64,000 nucleotides of DNA. It comes from an uncultured Clostridia bacterium. Lineage in GTDB: Bacteria; Bacillota; Clostridia; Oscillospirales; Acutalibacteraceae. Where the stretch lies: assembly GCA_947627725.1 (NCBI GenBank), contig CANQXE010000002.1:62001-126000 (forward strand). Reading direction: 5' to 3'. Shown piece by piece: positions 8,139 through 16,963 of the stretch. A program made the translations under genes and the position numbers. The first letter of the stretch is position 1. The number at the start of each line of letters is the position of its first letter. The notes under the pieces were generated by a model, which made no database searches, was not told the origin of the DNA, and saw only the letters and a list, made by a program, of their open reading frames with translations.

Positions 8139-9830
8139 TTGGAAAATATAAAAAGTAATATAAATAAATCTGATGGGGCAGTAATCAGTTGGATTATTAA
8201 AACTTGTAAGAGCCAGATGCCGACGTTGATTTTCCTTATAATTGTAAATATCATCCACGGCGTTACGTCAGTCGCCTTCGCGAATTTTTCAAAAAATGTT
8301 ATTGACGGCGCAACTATCCGCCATGATATAAATTATATTGTTAAATTCGCTCTCGCCCTTCTCGGCGTTGTTTTGCTTCAGATGACGCTGAGCATTACAC
8401 GAAGCTGTGTTTCGGAGCGGTGCAAGGGCAGGCTTGATATAATTATCAAACGCCACCTCCTTGATGTAATTATGAAAAAGGATTATTCAAAGGTTACCTC
8501 TTATCATACCGGCGAGCTTCAAAACAGAATGTTTAACGATGTTAATATTGTGACGGAGGGCTTTACAAGAATCCTGCCGCAAAGCATCTTTTTCTTCACA
8601 AAGCTCATTAGCTCGCTTATTTATCTTGTTATTATTGATAAGGTTTTTGCGCTTGTCTTTTTAGCCGGCGGCTGTGTTATATTTTTAATTACCCGCCTGT
8701 TCAGGAAAAGGCTTAAGATGCTTCATAAAAGGGTACAGGAAACAGAGGGAAAGACACGTTCATTTATACAGGAAATAGTGTCAAATCTTTTAGTTGTCAA
8801 GGCATTTTCGGTTGAGGATAAAATTCAGAGCCAGACTGATGTTTTGCAGGAAAATAATTTTGACGCCAAGATAAAGAGAAGGAATTTCAGTATATTCGCA
8901 AATACGGGTCTTAATACTGTGTTCAGCTTCGGAACGGTATTTGCCGTTGCCTTTGGAGCGTGGAGACTTTTAAACGGACTTATGACCTACGGTATGGTTA
9001 CGGCAATGCTCCAGCTTGTCAATCAGGTTCAGACGCCGTTTGCCTCTCTTTCAGGCGTTATGCCACAGTATTTTTCAATGATTGCGTCTGCTGAAAGGCT
9101 TATTGAGATTGATAATATTGAGGATGAAATTCATGTCAACAGCAGTCCGGTTGACGTTGATGATGTATACAATAAGCTGTTGTCAGTTAATTTTGATAAC
9201 ATCAGCTTTAAGTATGACAGAGATATAATATTTGATGATACCACGTTCTCGCTTAGCAAGGGCGATTTCGTTGCGATTATGGGAATATCGGGCATCGGTA
9301 AAAGTACGCTTTTAAAACTTTTGTTAGGTGTTTTTTCCGTACAGAGCGGAAATATTTATATAAAGACTTCTGACGGCAATATACCCGTTGATAAGAGCAC
9401 AAGACGTCTTTTTTCTTATGTGCCTCAGGGTAATATGGTTATATCTGGCACTATCAGAGAAAATCTTACGTTTATCAATGACAATGCGACTGACGAAGAA
9501 ATTGAAAACGCAATCAGGGTAAGCTGCGCTAAGCAGTTTATTGATGAGTTTCCCGACGGGCTTGAAACCGTAATCGGTGAAAAAGGTATGGGACTTTCCG
9601 AAGGACAGATACAGCGCCTTGCCATTGCAAGAAGCCTTCTTTCCAAATCACCGATATTGCTGCTTGATGAGGCAACATCCGCTTTAGATGAAAATACTGA
9701 AAAACAGTTTTTAAAAAATCTTAAGACGCTTGACAATGTGACTTGTATTATTGTATCGCATAAAAAAGCGGCGCTTGAGATTTGTAATAAAAATATTCAA
9801 ATAATAAACGGAAAAATTGTTGAGGGGTAA
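8139..9830 (+). CDS. ABC transporter, fused permease and ATPase (exporter type)
   Basis: Half-size exporter of about 563 residues: an N-terminal membrane domain (about 1-310, several hydrophobic helices) and a C-terminal ATPase. The ATPase has Walker A GISGIGKST, a degenerate signature LSEGQIQR in place of LSGGQ, Walker B ILLLDEATSALDE and the H-loop VSHKK. There is no C39 peptidase domain, so any leader processing would depend on the S26 peptidase encoded just upstream. TTG start at 8139 with AAAGGGGA upstream. It probably works as a homodimer. Such peptidase/ABC pairs occur in Clostridia near peptide-maturation genes (general knowledge), but the cargo here is unknown. Confidence 0.85.
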   Translation: MENIKSNINKSDGAVISWIIKTCKSQMPTLIFLIIVNIIHGVTSVAFANFSKNVIDGATIRHDINYIVKFALALLGVVLLQMTLSITRSCVSERCKGRLDIIIKRHLLDVIMKKDYSKVTSYHTGELQNRMFNDVNIVTEGFTRILPQSIFFFTKLISSLIYLVIIDKVFALVFLAGGCVIFLITRLFRKRLKMLHKRVQETEGKTRSFIQEIVSNLLVVKAFSVEDKIQSQTDVLQENNFDAKIKRRNFSIFANTGLNTVFSFGTVFAVAFGAWRLLNGLMTYGMVTAMLQLVNQVQTPFASLSGVMPQYFSMIASAERLIEIDNIEDEIHVNSSPVDVDDVYNKLLSVNFDNISFKYDRDIIFDDTTFSLSKGDFVAIMGISGIGKSTLLKLLLGVFSVQSGNIYIKTSDGNIPVDKSTRRLFSYVPQGNMVISGTIRENLTFINDNATDEEIENAIRVSCAKQFIDEFPDGLETVIGEKGMGLSEGQIQRLAIARSLLSKSPILLLDEATSALDENTEKQFLKNLKTLDNVTCIIVSHKKAALEICNKNIQIINGKIVEG

Positions 9831-9835
9831 AAATT

Positions 9836-11539
9836 ATGATGTTGACAAGATGGAGCAAAAGTTTCGACAGAGAGCATCCGCTTCCCGAATATCCCAGACC
9901 GCAGTTTGTCAGGGACAGCTACATAAGTCTTAACGGCACGTGGGATTACGTTATCAGAAAGACGGAGAATATGCCGCGTTATTTTACAGCGCAGATTACA
10001 GTTCCTTTCTCGCCTGAAACGGAGCTTTCGGGCGTGTGCAGAATGATTAATCCTGACGAGTATCTTTTTTATCAAAAAAGGTTTACTCTTCCTGAAGGTT
10101 TTAATAAAGGCAGGGTATTTATTAACTTCGGCGCTGTTGACCAGGTCGCAACGGTTTTTCTTAACGGCAGTGTTGTCGGTGCGCATAAGGGAGGCTATAC
10201 GCCTTTCAAACTGGAGCTTACCGATTTTCTTGCTGAAGAGGGTATGGAGAATATCCTTGTAGTTCGTGTCAGGGATTTTACAGATACAAAATCGTATTCA
10301 CGCGGTAAGCAGAAAACGAAGCGCGGCGGTGTTTGGTACACTCCGCAGAGCGGTATATGGCAGTCTGTATGGCTTGAATCCACACCTGAAAAATTTTTAG
10401 AGAGAGTAAAAATTACTCCCGATTACGATAACGAGCAGGTTAAGTTTGAATATTTCGGCGCAGAGGATGTTGAGGTTTTAATCTATGACGGTGAAGAGTT
10501 GATTGCTGACACGACCGACCGTATTGTTAAAATACCTGATTTTAAATCATGGAGCCCCGAATCACCTTTCTTGTACAATGTTGTATTTAAGGCGTGCGGA
10601 GAAAGCATTAAATCATATTTCGGTATGCGTAAGTTTTCAACAGGTGTTGATAAAAACGGTATCAAAAGGCTTTTCCTTAACAACAAGCCGTATTTCCATA
10701 ACGGCCTTCTTGACCAGGGTTATTATTCCGACGGTTATCTTACTCCTCCGACTAATCAGGCAATGGAAAACGATATTCTTTTTGTTAAAAAAGCAGGCTT
10801 TAATATGCTGAGAAAGCATATTAAAATCGAGCCTCTTTTGTGGTATCATTACTGCGACGTAAACGGTATTCTTGTGTGGCAGGATATGGTAAACGGCGGA
10901 GGCAATTACGGTCTCGAGGTTTCCGTTTTTCCTTTTGTCGGTATAACTCTTGACGACAGGAATTACAATAACTTCCACAGAACGGATAAAGAGGGCAGGG
11001 ATCTCTACCTGCAGGAGCTTGAGGATACTGTAAACCACCTTTACAACTGCCCGTGTATTGCGATGTGGGTACCGTTTAACGAGGGATGGGGTCAGTTTGA
11101 CAGCGCGAAGGCATATGATAAAATAAAAGACCTTGATTCGACAAGACTTGTTGACAGCGCATCAGGCTGGCATGATATGGGCAAAAGCGACGTTATTTCA
11201 AAGCATATTTATTTTACTCCTATAAAAGTTAAAAAGGGAAACAGACCGTATGTGCTTTCGGAGTACGGCGGATTCAGTATGAGAATAAACGGACATACAT
11301 TTAACAAAAAGATGTTCGGTTATAAGATTTATAACACGAAAGACGCATTGACTAAAGCGTATTCAAGGCTCTTTAATAACACCATTATCCCCCAGATAAA
11401 GGACGGTCTCTGCGCTGCTGTTTACACCCAGCTTACTGATGTTGAGGATGAGCTTAACGGACTTATGACATACGACAGAGAGGTTGTAAAGATAGATGCC
11501 GATGTGATTAAAGAAATAAATGAAAGGGTTAAATTATAA
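9836..11539 (+). CDS. Glycoside hydrolase family 2 protein (beta-galactosidase/glucuronidase type)
   Basis: Cytoplasmic GH2 enzyme of 567 residues with no signal peptide. It has an N-terminal jelly-roll sugar-binding domain (RDSYISLNGTWDY, VFINFGAVDQVATVFLNG), an immunoglobulin-like domain and a TIM barrel. The acid/base glutamate is E416 in FNEGWGQF and the nucleophile is E476 in SEYGG, both at the family positions. RKHIKIEP matches the conserved arginine region. It lacks the large C-terminal domains of LacZ, so it is closer to the short beta-glucuronidase/beta-galactosidase group; the sugar specificity cannot be read from sequence. A GAGGGG ribosome binding site supports the start at 9836. 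Confidence 0.88.
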   Translation: MMLTRWSKSFDREHPLPEYPRPQFVRDSYISLNGTWDYVIRKTENMPRYFTAQITVPFSPETELSGVCRMINPDEYLFYQKRFTLPEGFNKGRVFINFGAVDQVATVFLNGSVVGAHKGGYTPFKLELTDFLAEEGMENILVVRVRDFTDTKSYSRGKQKTKRGGVWYTPQSGIWQSVWLESTPEKFLERVKITPDYDNEQVKFEYFGAEDVEVLIYDGEELIADTTDRIVKIPDFKSWSPESPFLYNVVFKACGESIKSYFGMRKFSTGVDKNGIKRLFLNNKPYFHNGLLDQGYYSDGYLTPPTNQAMENDILFVKKAGFNMLRKHIKIEPLLWYHYCDVNGILVWQDMVNGGGNYGLEVSVFPFVGITLDDRNYNNFHRTDKEGRDLYLQELEDTVNHLYNCPCIAMWVPFNEGWGQFDSAKAYDKIKDLDSTRLVDSASGWHDMGKSDVISKHIYFTPIKVKKGNRPYVLSEYGGFSMRINGHTFNKKMFGYKIYNTKDALTKAYSRLFNNTIIPQIKDGLCAAVYTQLTDVEDELNGLMTYDREVVKIDADVIKEINERVKL

Positions 11540-12097
11540 ATGAAAGCAACTATTAAAACAAATAAAGGCAATATGTCTTTTGTGCTTAATAAAGAGGCGG
11601 CGCCCAAGGCGGTTGAAAACTTCACTGCCCACGCAAGAAACGGCTATTATGACGGACTTATTTTCCATAGGGTAATCAAAGACTTTATGATTCAGGGCGG
11701 TGACCCTACGGGAACAGGCTGCGGCGGAGAGTCAATCTGGGGCAAACCCTTTGAGGATGAATTTTCTCTTGATGCACGCAATTATTACGGCGCTCTTTCA
11801 ATGGCAAACAGCGGTCCGAATACTAACGGCTCACAGTTTTTTATCGTTCAGGCTAAGACCGTTCCCGATTCTCTGCTTTCACAGATGGAGGGTCTGAAGA
11901 ATAATGGCTTTCCCCGGGAGGTTATTGATAAGTATAAAGAAATCGGAGGCACGCCGTGGCTTGATTTCCACCACACTGTGTTCGGTATGCTTTGCGGCGG
12001 TGCGGATGTGCTTGAGGATATTGCGTCAACTAAAACAGGTATGGCTGATAAGCCTGTATATGACATTGTGATTGAAACAATTGAAATAGAAGATTAA
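11540..12097 (+). CDS. Cyclophilin-type peptidyl-prolyl cis-trans isomerase
   Basis: Cytoplasmic cyclophilin of 185 residues that accelerates prolyl isomerisation. Family motifs are [15 protein letters not shown] (including the catalytic Arg), [18 protein letters not shown] and the C-terminal HHTVFGML. A bacterial insertion (about residues 110-140) precedes the HTVFG segment. The start codon directly abuts the GH2 stop, with AAAGGG as a distant ribosome binding site. A long self-complementary element with a T-rich tail follows the gene and may end its transcript before spoIIGA. Confidence 0.92.
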   Translation: MKATIKTNKGNMSFVLNKEAAPKAVENFTAHARNGYYDGLIFHRVIKDFMIQGGDPTGTGCGGESIWGKPFEDEFSLDARNYYGALSMANSGPNTNGSQFFIVQAKTVPDSLLSQMEGLKNNGFPREVIDKYKEIGGTPWLDFHHTVFGMLCGGADVLEDIASTKTGMADKPVYDIVIETIEIED

Positions 12098-12099
12098 TT

Positions 12100-12132
12100 A
12101 TGACAAATTAAACCCCTTTCGCTGACTATAAT
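12100..12132 (+). promoter_or_regulatory. Candidate spoIIG-type promoter with wide -35/-10 spacing and 0A-like box
   Basis: ATGACA (12100-12105) and consensus TATAAT (12127-12132) are 21 bases apart. The sigma-A spoIIG promoter of Bacillus subtilis is known for similarly wide spacing and for Spo0A boxes at the -35. TGACAAA (12101-12107) differs from the 0A box TGNCGAA at one position. The predicted start of transcription near 12139 falls inside the 3' arm of the overlapping hairpin. This is inference from sequence. Confidence 0.45.
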
Positions 12133-12150
12133 TATAGTTAGCGGGAGGGG
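12113..12150 (+). other. 38-nt self-complementary element covering the spoIIGA promoter -10 and ribosome binding site
   Basis: CCCCTTTCGCTGACTATAA (12113-12131) pairs along its whole length with TTATAGTTAGCGGGAGGGG (12132-12150), allowing three G-U pairs. The tail TATTTTT follows, so on read-through RNA it could act as a terminator for the cyclophilin operon. The 3' arm contains GGGAGGGG, the ribosome binding site for the TTG start at 12156, so upstream-derived RNA would also have that site hidden. Confidence 0.7.
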
Positions 12151-12155
12151 TATTT

Positions 12156-12944
12156 TTGGTTATATATGTTGATGTGCTTTTTGTAGTAAATTTTTTTATT
12201 ACATATTTGCTCCTGCTTTTAACAAAACTGCTTGTAAAGGAAAACGCGAAAACATCAAGACTGCTTTTATCCTCCTTTATGGGAGGAGTGTATTCGCTCG
12301 TTATACTTATTGATGATTTGCATTTTCTTGTTACAGCGGCGGGTAAAATTGTTATATCTGCAATAATAATCCTGATTGCCTTCGGCTTTAAAAGAGTAGC
12401 TGTTTTTCTTAAGACTTTAGGAATTTTTTATTTTTCAAATATGCTTCTTTTAGGCGTAATACTGGCGCTGTGGCTTGTATTTAAACCGCAGGGGATTGCA
12501 ATACATAATGACGTTCCTTATTTTGATATACCCGCGAGAACTCTTTTGATAAGCGCGCTTGCGGCATATCTCGCGGCGCTGTTGGTTGTTAAAGTTTATA
12601 ACAGAACAGTCGGTAAAAATGAGATTTATTCACTGACTATTTTTAAGGACGGCAAGCAGGCACATATGTATGCCTTTGCGGATACAGGGAATAAGCTCAA
12701 GGAGCCGTTTTCCGATTATCCCGTAATTGTTGTGGACAGCAGTAAAGTATCCTTTGATGCTCAGCGTATTATACCGTTTAATTCAGTAGGGGGAGAGGGG
12801 GTGCTCAAAGCATTTAAGCCGGACAAAATAGTAATTTCATCCGGCAAAAAATCCTTTGAAACAGACAAAGTATATGTAGCAGTATCTACAGTGGAGTCAA
12901 AGGATTTTTCAGCAATTTTAAATCCAGAAATAATAAATATATGA
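12156..12944 (+). CDS. spoIIGA: SpoIIGA, sigma-E factor-processing aspartic peptidase
   Basis: Membrane protease that removes the pro-sequence of pro-sigma-E in the mother cell after engulfment signalling. The N-terminal half contains about five hydrophobic helices (MVIYVDVLFVVNFFITYLLL onward), as in known SpoIIGA. The C-terminal cytoplasmic half carries the aspartic protease motif FADTGN, with catalytic Asp176. Length 262 is close to the family norm. TTG start at 12156 with GGGAGGGG 5 bases upstream. sigE, its substrate, follows with overlapping ends, the classic spoIIG arrangement. Expression is probably set by the wide-spaced promoter and hairpin just upstream. Confidence 0.92.
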   Translation: MVIYVDVLFVVNFFITYLLLLLTKLLVKENAKTSRLLLSSFMGGVYSLVILIDDLHFLVTAAGKIVISAIIILIAFGFKRVAVFLKTLGIFYFSNMLLLGVILALWLVFKPQGIAIHNDVPYFDIPARTLLISALAAYLAALLVVKVYNRTVGKNEIYSLTIFKDGKQAHMYAFADTGNKLKEPFSDYPVIVVDSSKVSFDAQRIIPFNSVGGEGVLKAFKPDKIVISSGKKSFETDKVYVAVSTVESKDFSAILNPEIINI

Positions 12945-12952
12945 GGTGCAAT

Positions 12953-13651
12953 ATGTTAGAGAAATTAAAAAAATTTTTTTTAAGACTGTTTAAAAAACAG
13001 AAGTGCTATTATATAAACGGTCCTGAAACTCTGCCTCCTCCGCTTGAAAAGGAGAGAGAGGAGCAGATAATGGAGGAGCTCAGAAACGGAAATAATACAA
13101 ACAGGGAGCTTTTGATAATCCATAATCTGCGCTTGGTCGTTTATATTGCCAAAAAATTTGAGTCAAAAACGACCTCGACGGAGGATTTGGTTTCTATCGG
13201 TACAATCGGACTGATGAAGGCTGTTAAAACATTTAATCCCGAAAAGAATATAAAGCTTGCTACATATGCCTCAAGATGTATTGAAAATGAAATTTTAATG
13301 CACTTGAGAAAGGTGAATAATATGAAAAGTGAGATGTCATTTGACGAGCCTTTGTCTGTTGACTGGGACGGAAATGAGCTTACGCTTCGTGACGTACTCG
13401 GAACAGAGCCTGATGATGTTTATGAAACACTTGAGTATGACGATGAAAAAAGGCTACTGCTGAATATAGTAAATTCTCTGCCGAAAAAGGAACGGGAGCT
13501 TATGGTTATGCGCTTTGGTCTTGAAGGGGGAAAAAGTCATACGCAAAAGCAGCTTGCGGATTCTCTGGGCATATCACAGTCATACATTAGCCGCCTTGAA
13601 AAGAGAATACTCACAAAAATCAGAAACGAGCTTGACAGGCATATTGCCTGA
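12953..13651 (+). CDS. sigE: RNA polymerase sporulation sigma factor SigE (pro-sigma-E)
   Basis: Early mother-cell sigma factor. The basic N-terminus followed by CYYINGPETLPPPLEKE matches the pro-sequence junction cut by SpoIIGA. Region 2 contains DLVSIGTIGLMKAVKTFNPEK and KLATYASRCIENEILMHLR; the SFDEPLSVDWDGNEL and VLGTE segments are diagnostic of SigE. The region 4 HTH is QKQLADSLGISQSYISRLEKR. I choose ATG 12953, which has GAGGTG at 12943-12948, over ATG 12941, which overlaps the spoIIGA stop and lacks a site. The sigG gene, often next in other spore-formers, is absent; a terminator follows. Confidence 0.93.
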   Translation: MLEKLKKFFLRLFKKQKCYYINGPETLPPPLEKEREEQIMEELRNGNNTNRELLIIHNLRLVVYIAKKFESKTTSTEDLVSIGTIGLMKAVKTFNPEKNIKLATYASRCIENEILMHLRKVNNMKSEMSFDEPLSVDWDGNELTLRDVLGTEPDDVYETLEYDDEKRLLLNIVNSLPKKERELMVMRFGLEGGKSHTQKQLADSLGISQSYISRLEKRILTKIRNELDRHIA

Positions 13652-13673
13652 GATTTCAGCATACCGTATTAAT

Positions 13674-13705
13674 ACAAAAGGGACAGATTTTTCTGTCCCT
13701 TTTGT
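13674..13705. terminator. Bidirectional terminator between sigE and the DUF378 gene
   Basis: Perfect 14-base inverted repeat ACAAAAGGGACAGA / TCTGTCCCTTTTGT with a TTTT loop. T-runs on both strands serve sigE (plus) and the convergent DUF378 gene (minus). Confidence 0.85.
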
Positions 13706-13715
13706 ATTTCGCTGT

Positions 13716-13922
13716 TTAGTTTTCAGATGTTCTTCCGTTGAAAAGAAGGCTGATACACCAAATTGCCGCAAGACCTACAAGACTGTAAATGATTCTTGCG
13801 AATACAGCGTCCTGACCTCCGCATATCCAGGCGACTAAATCAAATTTAAAAAGACCGATCAGTCCCCAGTTGATACCGCCAATGATTGCAAGTATCAATG
13901 CTATGTTATTGACTATTTTCAT
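13716..13922 (-). CDS. DUF378 small membrane protein
   Basis: A 68-residue protein with two hydrophobic helices. The first contains the family pattern LAIIGGINWGLIGLF and the second is RIIYSLVGLAAIWCISLLF. The start at 13922 is fixed by AGGTGAT upstream of the ATG; a longer reading frame to 14015 lacks a site and reads non-conserved residues. It lies 65 bases after manA on the same strand. The function of DUF378 is unknown; the product is a membrane protein. Confidence 0.8.
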   Translation of the reverse strand: MKIVNNIALILAIIGGINWGLIGLFKFDLVAWICGGQDAVFARIIYSLVGLAAIWCISLLFNGRTSEN

Positions 13923-13987
13923 TTTTATCACCTCAATAATAAAGTCACAGTTAGTATAGCACCGTCTGTGACTTTTATTCATTGAGA

Positions 13988-14941
13988 TTAAATATTTGTA
14001 ATAATTATTTCGCAATTTCCAAAAATTTCATATTTTCCGAAATTAGCGGGAACAAAAAAGCTGTCGCCTTTTTTTAGATTTTTGCCGTTAATTTTTCCGC
14101 AGCCGTCAACTACTAAAATATGATTAAAGCTCTTTTCGTCTGTGTTGAGGCTGATACTGTTTTTTACATCGTAGTGATAAACGGTAAATAAGTCGCACTT
14201 GGTAAGCAGGGTGGAAATATAATCGCCCTTATCCTCAGGGTTTCCCATCGGTCTTATTTCATAAGCGGGAGGTTTTGTGACAGAAACGTCAACCGCCTTT
14301 TTTATATGCAGCTCTCTCGGCTTGCCGTCAGCGCCGACTCTGCCGTAGTCATAGACACGGTAGGTCGAATTTGAATTTTGCTGAATTTCAGCGATAAGTG
14401 TGCCCTTTCCTATAGCGTGTACCGTTCCTGCCTCGATAAAAAACAAATCTCCCTTTTTAACATTAACGCTGTTTAACACATCCATAAGAGTATTGTTTTC
14501 AATAGCCTCTTTGAACTCATCTGAAGTGATTTCGTTTTTAAAACCATATATTAAATGCGCGTCGTCAGCAGCGTCAAGCACATACCAGATCTCAGTTTTG
14601 CCGAATTCACCCTCAACTCTCTGAGCATAGTTATTGTCAGGGTGAACCTGTATTGAAAGATTGTCCTTAGCGTCAATCAGCTTGATAAGAACAGGGAAGT
14701 AAGGGAAATCAAGGCTTCTCGTACCGACAATTTTTTCCTTTCCGTATTTTTCTATAATATCGTCAAGCGTCTGACCGTCGTATTCTCCTCCGATAACGGT
14801 ATTTTTACCGTCCTTGTGACAGGAAAGCATCCAGCCCTCGGCAACCTTATCAAGCTTGCTTTGAAAGCCAAAATCGTTTTTTAGCCTTTCTCCGCCCCAA
14901 ATATAATCCTTTAAAACGGGTTTTAGTTTTAAAATATCCAT
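13988..14941 (-). CDS. manA: Mannose-6-phosphate isomerase, class I
   Basis: Zinc-dependent interconversion of fructose 6-phosphate and mannose 6-phosphate, feeding mannose use and GDP-mannose synthesis. It is the short (317-residue) Firmicute form. Metal-site motifs are IQVHPD (Gln-His), GKTEIWYVLDA (Glu) and IEAGTVHAIGKGTLIAEIQQ (His). KDYIWGGERL at the N-terminus is typical. The start has AAAGGGAC upstream. Convergent to sigE and divergent from the ABC-F gene. The assignment is secure. Confidence 0.93.
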   Translation of the reverse strand: MDILKLKPVLKDYIWGGERLKNDFGFQSKLDKVAEGWMLSCHKDGKNTVIGGEYDGQTLDDIIEKYGKEKIVGTRSLDFPYFPVLIKLIDAKDNLSIQVHPDNNYAQRVEGEFGKTEIWYVLDAADDAHLIYGFKNEITSDEFKEAIENNTLMDVLNSVNVKKGDLFFIEAGTVHAIGKGTLIAEIQQNSNSTYRVYDYGRVGADGKPRELHIKKAVDVSVTKPPAYEIRPMGNPEDKGDYISTLLTKCDLFTVYHYDVKNSISLNTDEKSFNHILVVDGCGKINGKNLKKGDSFFVPANFGKYEIFGNCEIIITNI

Positions 14942-15048
14942 AATTTTGTCCCTTTATATTTATTTCATTAATATAATATCAAATTTTCACTATACTTTCA
15001 ATCAAAAATAGTGTAAAATATTATAGATTAATTTTGGAGCTTTTTGTT

Positions 15049-16941
15049 ATGAATGTCCTTGATGTGCAAAATTTAACATTATCCTTTGGTGAAAATAATA
15101 TTTTCTCAAATATTTCCTTTGACATAAAGGATAAGGAAAAGGTCGGCTTTGTCGGCGTCAACGGCGTTGGAAAAACATCTCTTTTTAAAATTATTACAGG
15201 CGAATACACGCCTGACAGCGGTAACTGCTTTTTGTCAAAAAATATAAAGCTCGGTTATATGGAGCAGCACACCTGCTCTGATAGCAGAACGATATGGCAG
15301 GAGCTTGTGTCTGTATTTGACGATTTAATAAAAACGGAGCATGAGCTTGAAAATTTATCGGCTCAGCTTTCTGAAAATCCCTTAAAGCAACTGATTGAAA
15401 AGCAGGATTACCTTACAAACGAGTTTAACCGAAACGGCGGTTTGACATATAAATCAATGACACGGTCTGCCCTTATAGGTCTCGGCTTTAATGAGAATGA
15501 TTTTGATAAGCCCACTTCAACTCTTTCGGGCGGACAAAAGTCAAAGCTGATTCTTGCAAAGCTTCTTTTGTCAAAAGCGGATTTTCTGTTGCTTGACGAG
15601 CCCACCAATCATCTTGATATAAGCGCGATTCAGTGGCTTGAGGACTTTTTAAAAAATTTCGGCGGAGCGTGCCTGATAATCAGCCACGACAGATATTTTC
15701 TAGATAAAATCACGGATAAAACCATTGAGCTTGAAAATAAAAAAATGCGCTCATATAAAGGAAATTACTCAACCTTTCTAAAAAAGAAGGAGGCTCATCA
15801 AAAGGCAGTTGAGGATAAATACGAAAATGACATTAAAGAGATAGAGCGCATTGAGGGAATAATTGCTCAGCAACGTCAGTGGAACAGGGAAAAGAATATC
15901 AAAACTGCCGAGAGCAAGGAAAAGGTCATTGAGCGTATTAAGGCACAGCTTGTTATTCCTGACAGCAAGATTGAGAAAATACGCTTTGATTTTACTCCTA
16001 AATGCGTATCGGGCGATGATGTGCTTGAGGTCATTGGACTTAAAAAGAGCTTTGGCGCAAATACGGTTTTTTCCGATGTCTCATTTAACATAAAAAGAGG
16101 CGAGCGTGTTTTTCTTTTGGGCGATAACGGCTGCGGAAAAACAACGCTTCTTAAAATTCTTATGGGTGAGCTTTCACGTGACGACGGTACTTTCCGCTTC
16201 GGCGCCTCGCTTATGACAGGATATTTTGATCAGGTGCAGGCAAAACTGGATTTATCTAAAACTGTTATTGATGAGGTGTGGACGAGCTTTCCGTTTATGA
16301 CGGAAACAAAGGTCAGAAATGCACTTGCCGCATTTTTATTCAAGGGAGAAGACGTTTTCAGAAGGCTGGAGGTCTGCTCGGGCGGTGAGAGGGCACGAGT
16401 AGCGCTTTTAAAGCTGATGCTCGGCGGATTTAACTTTCTTCTTCTGGATGAGCCTACAAATCATCTTGACGCCCGGTCACGCGAGGAGCTTGAAAATACT
16501 TTGCTTAATTATCAGGGAACAATGCTCATTGTGTCGCACGACAGATATTTTATTAACAAACTTGCGACAAGAATAATAGAGCTTACCCCTGGCGGCTGCA
16601 ATAATTATCTTGGCAATTATGACGATTATGCCGAGCACAGATATATTTCCGGGGAGGAAAAGCCTGTTAAGAGCAAACCGAAGGTTAACGACTATAAGCT
16701 GAAAAAGGAAAGACAGAGTAATTTCAGAAAGCTCAATACATTACTTAAAAGGCTTGAAAATGAAATTGAGGAGATAGAAATGCAAATTTCAGCTACTGAG
16801 GATAAGCTGAACGACGCGCCTTATGAGGAGCTTATGCGCCTTACGGAAGAACTGAATGAGTTGACGCAAAAGCGTGATGAGCTTTATGAAAAGTGGGAGG
16901 AAACTTCTTTAAGCATAGACGATTTCGGCGACTTGGATTAA
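15049..16941 (+). CDS. ABC-F family ATPase (Uup-like, with C-terminal coiled coil)
   Basis: Soluble tandem ATPase of the ABC-F family, whose members act on ribosomes. The first cassette has Walker A GVNGVGKTS, signature LSGGQKSK and FLLLDEPTNHLD. The linker is charged and helical. The second cassette has GDNGCGKTT, signature CSGGERAR and another LLLDEPTNHLD. A C-terminal extension (about 540-630) is a coiled coil, as in Uup. There are no membrane segments, so it is not a transporter. The start is placed at ATG 15049, with GGAG 9 bases upstream, instead of an upstream TTG. Whether it is housekeeping or protective against antibiotics cannot be told from sequence. Confidence 0.9.
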   Translation: MNVLDVQNLTLSFGENNIFSNISFDIKDKEKVGFVGVNGVGKTSLFKIITGEYTPDSGNCFLSKNIKLGYMEQHTCSDSRTIWQELVSVFDDLIKTEHELENLSAQLSENPLKQLIEKQDYLTNEFNRNGGLTYKSMTRSALIGLGFNENDFDKPTSTLSGGQKSKLILAKLLLSKADFLLLDEPTNHLDISAIQWLEDFLKNFGGACLIISHDRYFLDKITDKTIELENKKMRSYKGNYSTFLKKKEAHQKAVEDKYENDIKEIERIEGIIAQQRQWNREKNIKTAESKEKVIERIKAQLVIPDSKIEKIRFDFTPKCVSGDDVLEVIGLKKSFGANTVFSDVSFNIKRGERVFLLGDNGCGKTTLLKILMGELSRDDGTFRFGASLMTGYFDQVQAKLDLSKTVIDEVWTSFPFMTETKVRNALAAFLFKGEDVFRRLEVCSGGERARVALLKLMLGGFNFLLLDEPTNHLDARSREELENTLLNYQGTMLIVSHDRYFINKLATRIIELTPGGCNNYLGNYDDYAEHRYISGEEKPVKSKPKVNDYKLKKERQSNFRKLNTLLKRLENEIEEIEMQISATEDKLNDAPYEELMRLTEELNELTQKRDELYEKWEETSLSIDDFGDLD

Positions 16942-16963
16942 TTAACTGTGAAAGGAGAAAGCA

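Noticed and set aside
13923-14015. Longer DUF378 reading frame
   Set aside because: It reads into the manA 3' end and has no ribosome site; AGGTGAT supports 13922.
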